Assembly: GCF_000002425.4 (NCBI RefSeq)
Contig: NC_037260.1
Span: forward strand, 12,767,516 to 12,831,515
Source: Physcomitrium patens
Taxonomy: Eukaryota > Streptophyta > Bryopsida > Funariales > Funariaceae
DNA length: 64,000 bases
Direction of reading: 5' to 3'
The translations under genes were made by a program, and so were the position numbers. Below, one piece after another: positions 61,601-64,000 of this stretch (positions are counted from its first letter, which is position 1; each line of letters opens with the position of its first letter). The notes beneath the pieces are model-generated. The model was given only the letters and a program-made list of their open reading frames with translations, made no database searches and had not been told where the DNA came from.

Positions 61601-62203
61601 ATTAAATACCGCAAGACGACACCGTATCATCCCAGAGCAAATGGCCAAACAGAAAAGACCAACGGCATATTATGTACAATTATCACCAAGACAATATCTG
61701 GTGCAGGCACAGATTGGGACACTAAATTGTTTGCTGCTTTGTAGGCATACCGTACTGCATATAAAGTTACGACTAATGTCACACCCTTTCAATTAATTTA
61801 TGGTCAGGAAGCAATATTACCTATCGAATTCGAAGTTCAAAGTTTGCGCATTGCACTGGAGGAACGATTGGGGGATACGGAGTCGTTACAAGTTCGTTTC
61901 ACACAATTGGAGTAGTTGGATGAAACTCGAACCAATGCCCTATTGAGACAGGAGGCCACTCAAAGGCGACGGAAAAGTTATTATGATAGTAAATTAAAAC
62001 CAAAATTTTTTATGCCCAATGATTTGGTACTGCTTTATGACAGTCGTTTTAAAAATTTTCCAGGAAAATTTCATATTCGGTGGCATGGGCCGTATAGAGT
62101 CATTGAGGGTTTTTCCAATGGCTCAGTCCAATTGGAAGACTTTATGGGTACTAAATTTACCACGCATATAAATGGGAATCGACTACGTCTGTATACTACA
62201 TAA
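58680..62203 (+). pseudogene. pol: pol region of element N: PR-RT-RNase H-IN
   Basis: The protease is near 58680-59090, with VNGGASVNFMNVDTMEELGL at the active-site position (Asn where Asp is usual) and ILLGRPWLYQAEARNDWGRG. RT is near 59660-60400, with VPKKNGKVRIFQDF, GFSGYNQVQI, VMPFGLCNAPATFQRVM and FLDD near 60087. RNase H is near 60520-60890 (YVDASNVAIDSVLSQ; DHDALKYM; SHANADHLSRL). Integrase is near 61130-62200, with the zinc region HLDS-H and CDPC, D near 61358 (IDFVGP), D near 61545 (SDRGTHF), and E in NGQTEKTNGI near 61650. It ends in a GPYRVIEGF module without a chromodomain. Several breaks. Confidence 0.82.
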
Positions 62204-62513
62204 ACCCGAGATGGGTTTTATATCGGTCGGGGAGGAGAGAGAAAGCCAATTTAGTATTGAAGTGACAGCGCAAGAGTTGTGATGGGAAGAGAAGAGAGTG
62301 TGATGATGAGATTATGGACGGGTTGAGTGAAGGTGAGCCGTCAGGAAGACACTAATAGGATAGGTTGCTATAGGCCTGTTAGGTTAAGTCATATCAGGAG
62401 GAGAACCAGGGTAGAAGTTAGAAGTGGGGCTCTTGGCTGGCATTGTTTACATTGCAATTTCTTGATTCACGTTGCTAAGCACAGGTTTTAGAGGATTATC
62501 GTGAATAGCAAAG
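62204..62513 (+). other. spacer between integrase and ORF3 of element N
   Basis: About 310 bp, purine-rich, without a convincing frame. It could hold a promoter or splice acceptor for ORF3 expression; nothing specific is recognised. Confidence 0.35.
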
Positions 62514-64000
62514 ATGGTGATTGAGCGTAAGAAGAGGACAGCTACGAGAGAAGAGCGACAGCGTAATGTCAAGACAAAGGGAGCATTGCCACCAATGGAG
62601 TGCGTGATAGTGACTAGCATGGAGCCGGTCGCTATGGACATTTTTTGGTCGCAAAAGAGACAGAGAGAGTTTCGCACGGTGCAGATGTATGGGTTTCTGA
62701 AGTTTTCGCAGAGGCTACCACCAATAGATATAGCATTGTTAATGGAATATGTGACGAATTATGATCCGGAAGACGGGTCCAATGTGGTTCATGGGAGAAT
62801 TATTGGTATAGATGAGGTGATGTTGAACAAGGTTCTATATCTTCCCATGGGTGAGCTACTGGTATCGGGAGACTTAGAGTCTGATTTTGTTCCAAGCAAG
62901 TACTTCAAGTCAAAAAACAAAGCGTTTGAAAAAAATCAAGGGTGGAAGACAGCGGATGCACTTACGCCGGAGCTGGGAGAATACATGCGGTTTGTATAGA
63001 AGCGATTAGGGTTGAATCGACATTCGACGTATACGACAAGGAGGTTATTGTTTTCAGCAATTGCGATGCTGGAGAGGATGGTCTTCAACTGGGCATCGTA
63101 TGTTGCGACCAGAATCCATGCGGAATTGGACATGAAAAGAAGAACAAGGAAGGTTACCACGATGTTATGCTCCAACTACGTGTGTGAAGCAATTAGATAT
63201 CAATTGAAGCAACCTTCAATGGTGGAGAGACTAGACGCTGTAGCAACAGAGATAAGAATAGAGTTAATGCCATTGCCAGGAAAACAAGTCGAGGAAGCGA
63301 CGATAGCAAAGTACAACCAAGCTAGAAATTACGAACGGACCAATATCAGCTCGTCATCTAGAGAATTGGGTCGTCCCAGTACCAATATGGCCGTCACTCC
63401 ATCAGTACTGGTAGAGTATTATCAACGGGTGGGTTTATCGAGAGCTGGCCAGTAGGCAAGAGAACTCAAGGAGTTAATCTCGGCACAAATTACTCAATTA
63501 CAGATGGCCGTTGAGAAAATGGACAATGAGTTCAGCCTTAGACAGGTACTAGAGGAAAAGGACAAGATCATTGAGGATCAGAAGAAGAAGATTGGAGATT
63601 TACAACATGCTTCAGTAACGGACGCTCTCAAATATTCAAGATTAGAGCACCAATTCAAGGAGACCCAAGCGGAATGGGCCAAGGAGAACAAGTTGGCAAA
63701 GAGTCTGATGGAGCTTACCAAGCAGGAGTGTATGGAGTTGCGGAACCAATACCAGGAGGAGAAGAATAGGGTGGCAGAATTGGAAGCCGGGAGATCCAAA
63801 TTGGAGGACGATTTTCGGAGACAATTGGAGAGCTCGAAGATGGAGAACGAGCAATTGAAGAGAAGGATTGCCAAATTGGAGGCAGAAATGATTACAGTTA
63901 CCACGCAACAAGGAAAGGTCAATCTAGCAAGTACATCTTTACGGGAATTAGAGAAACAGGTGCATGCCCTGGAGGAGCAGCTGAAAGAGCGAGACATCCA
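62514..64000 (+). pseudogene. ORF3 region of element N (env position), cut by the window edge
   Basis: It starts MVIERKKRTATREERQRNVK, about 310 bp after integrase. The globular part runs to about 63200 with IVTSMEPVAMDIFWSQKR, LPPIDIALLMEYVTNYDPED, EKNQGWKTADALTPELGEYM and MVFNWASYVATRIHAELDMK. From about 63450 to the edge it is a long Glu/Lys/Gln-rich coiled coil (KYSRLEHQFKETQAEWAKEN; MENEQLKRRIAKLEAEM). It is homologous to the ORF3 of M over its whole visible length. No membrane segment or signal peptide is apparent, so an envelope role is not supported. Function unknown. A few breaks. Confidence 0.7.

Larger units (their letters stand above)
55415..64000 (+). mobile_element. non-chromodomain Ty3/gypsy element N (runs off the window)
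   Basis: In order: 5' LTR 55415-56082, tRNA-Asp primer site, gag, protease, RT, RNase H, integrase and ORF3; the right end lies beyond the window. It is inserted in gag of M, and the 5 bases before the LTR (AGTAA, 55410-55414) should recur after its 3' LTR. Base composition is moderate and the frames are long, with about half a dozen breaks in the visible part. It is the youngest layer of the right-hand nest. Confidence 0.9.

Noticed and set aside
62514-64000. Host coiled-coil gene
   Set aside because: The same protein lies at the same position in element M, so it belongs to the retroelement.

Overview
The window reads as plant nuclear DNA, most likely from a non-seed land plant such as a bryophyte; that assignment is inference. 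The evidence is a spliced two-domain stress-response A/B barrel (Dabb) gene with a plastid-transit-like N-terminus, set in a dense bed of Ty3/gypsy LTR retrotransposons. These include chromodomain elements (chromoviruses) and elements whose primer site matches plant tRNA-Asp. I recognise no bacterial, organellar or rRNA features and no tRNA gene.

Layout. 1-4242: right part of a young chromovirus (A). 4243-5576: 3' end and 1,246-bp LTR of another element (D). 5577-15393: an old, AT-rich chromovirus fossil (C, + strand), interrupted by a nearly whole young relative of A (B, - strand, 5838-12008) and by an LTR-like insert. 15394-18650: an old fossil on the - strand (I). 19037-24340: a GC-richer island with the only convincing host gene, a seven-exon Dabb gene (20127-22644). 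24350-26290: another fossil (J). About 26290-42870: an old element of a separate Ty3/gypsy lineage (F). Its 5' LTR holds a D-type LTR, which in turn holds a Tc1-like DNA transposon (27776-29359); its interior is split by further LTR-like inserts. 42875-44171: fossil K. From 44172 to the right edge there is a nested stack: H (chromovirus, -) is interrupted by L1, L1 by M (-), and M by N (+), which runs off the window.

The most notable signals are: (1) a Tf1/sushi-like self-priming signature in B; (2) dense heat-shock-element-like arrays in the A and B LTRs; (3) a short accessory reading frame between integrase and 3' LTR, recognisable in four copies of very different age; (4) a third, coiled-coil-bearing frame in the env position of the non-chromodomain elements M and N; and (5) a Tc1-like DD34E transposon with perfect 29-bp inverted ends.

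Two sequence textures coexist. Young copies (A, B, M, N) and the host gene have moderate GC. The old fossils have drifted to roughly three quarters A+T, as expected when methylated cytosines decay in silenced repeats. Retroelements are treated as fossils: parts, ages and nesting are given, not the individual lesions.
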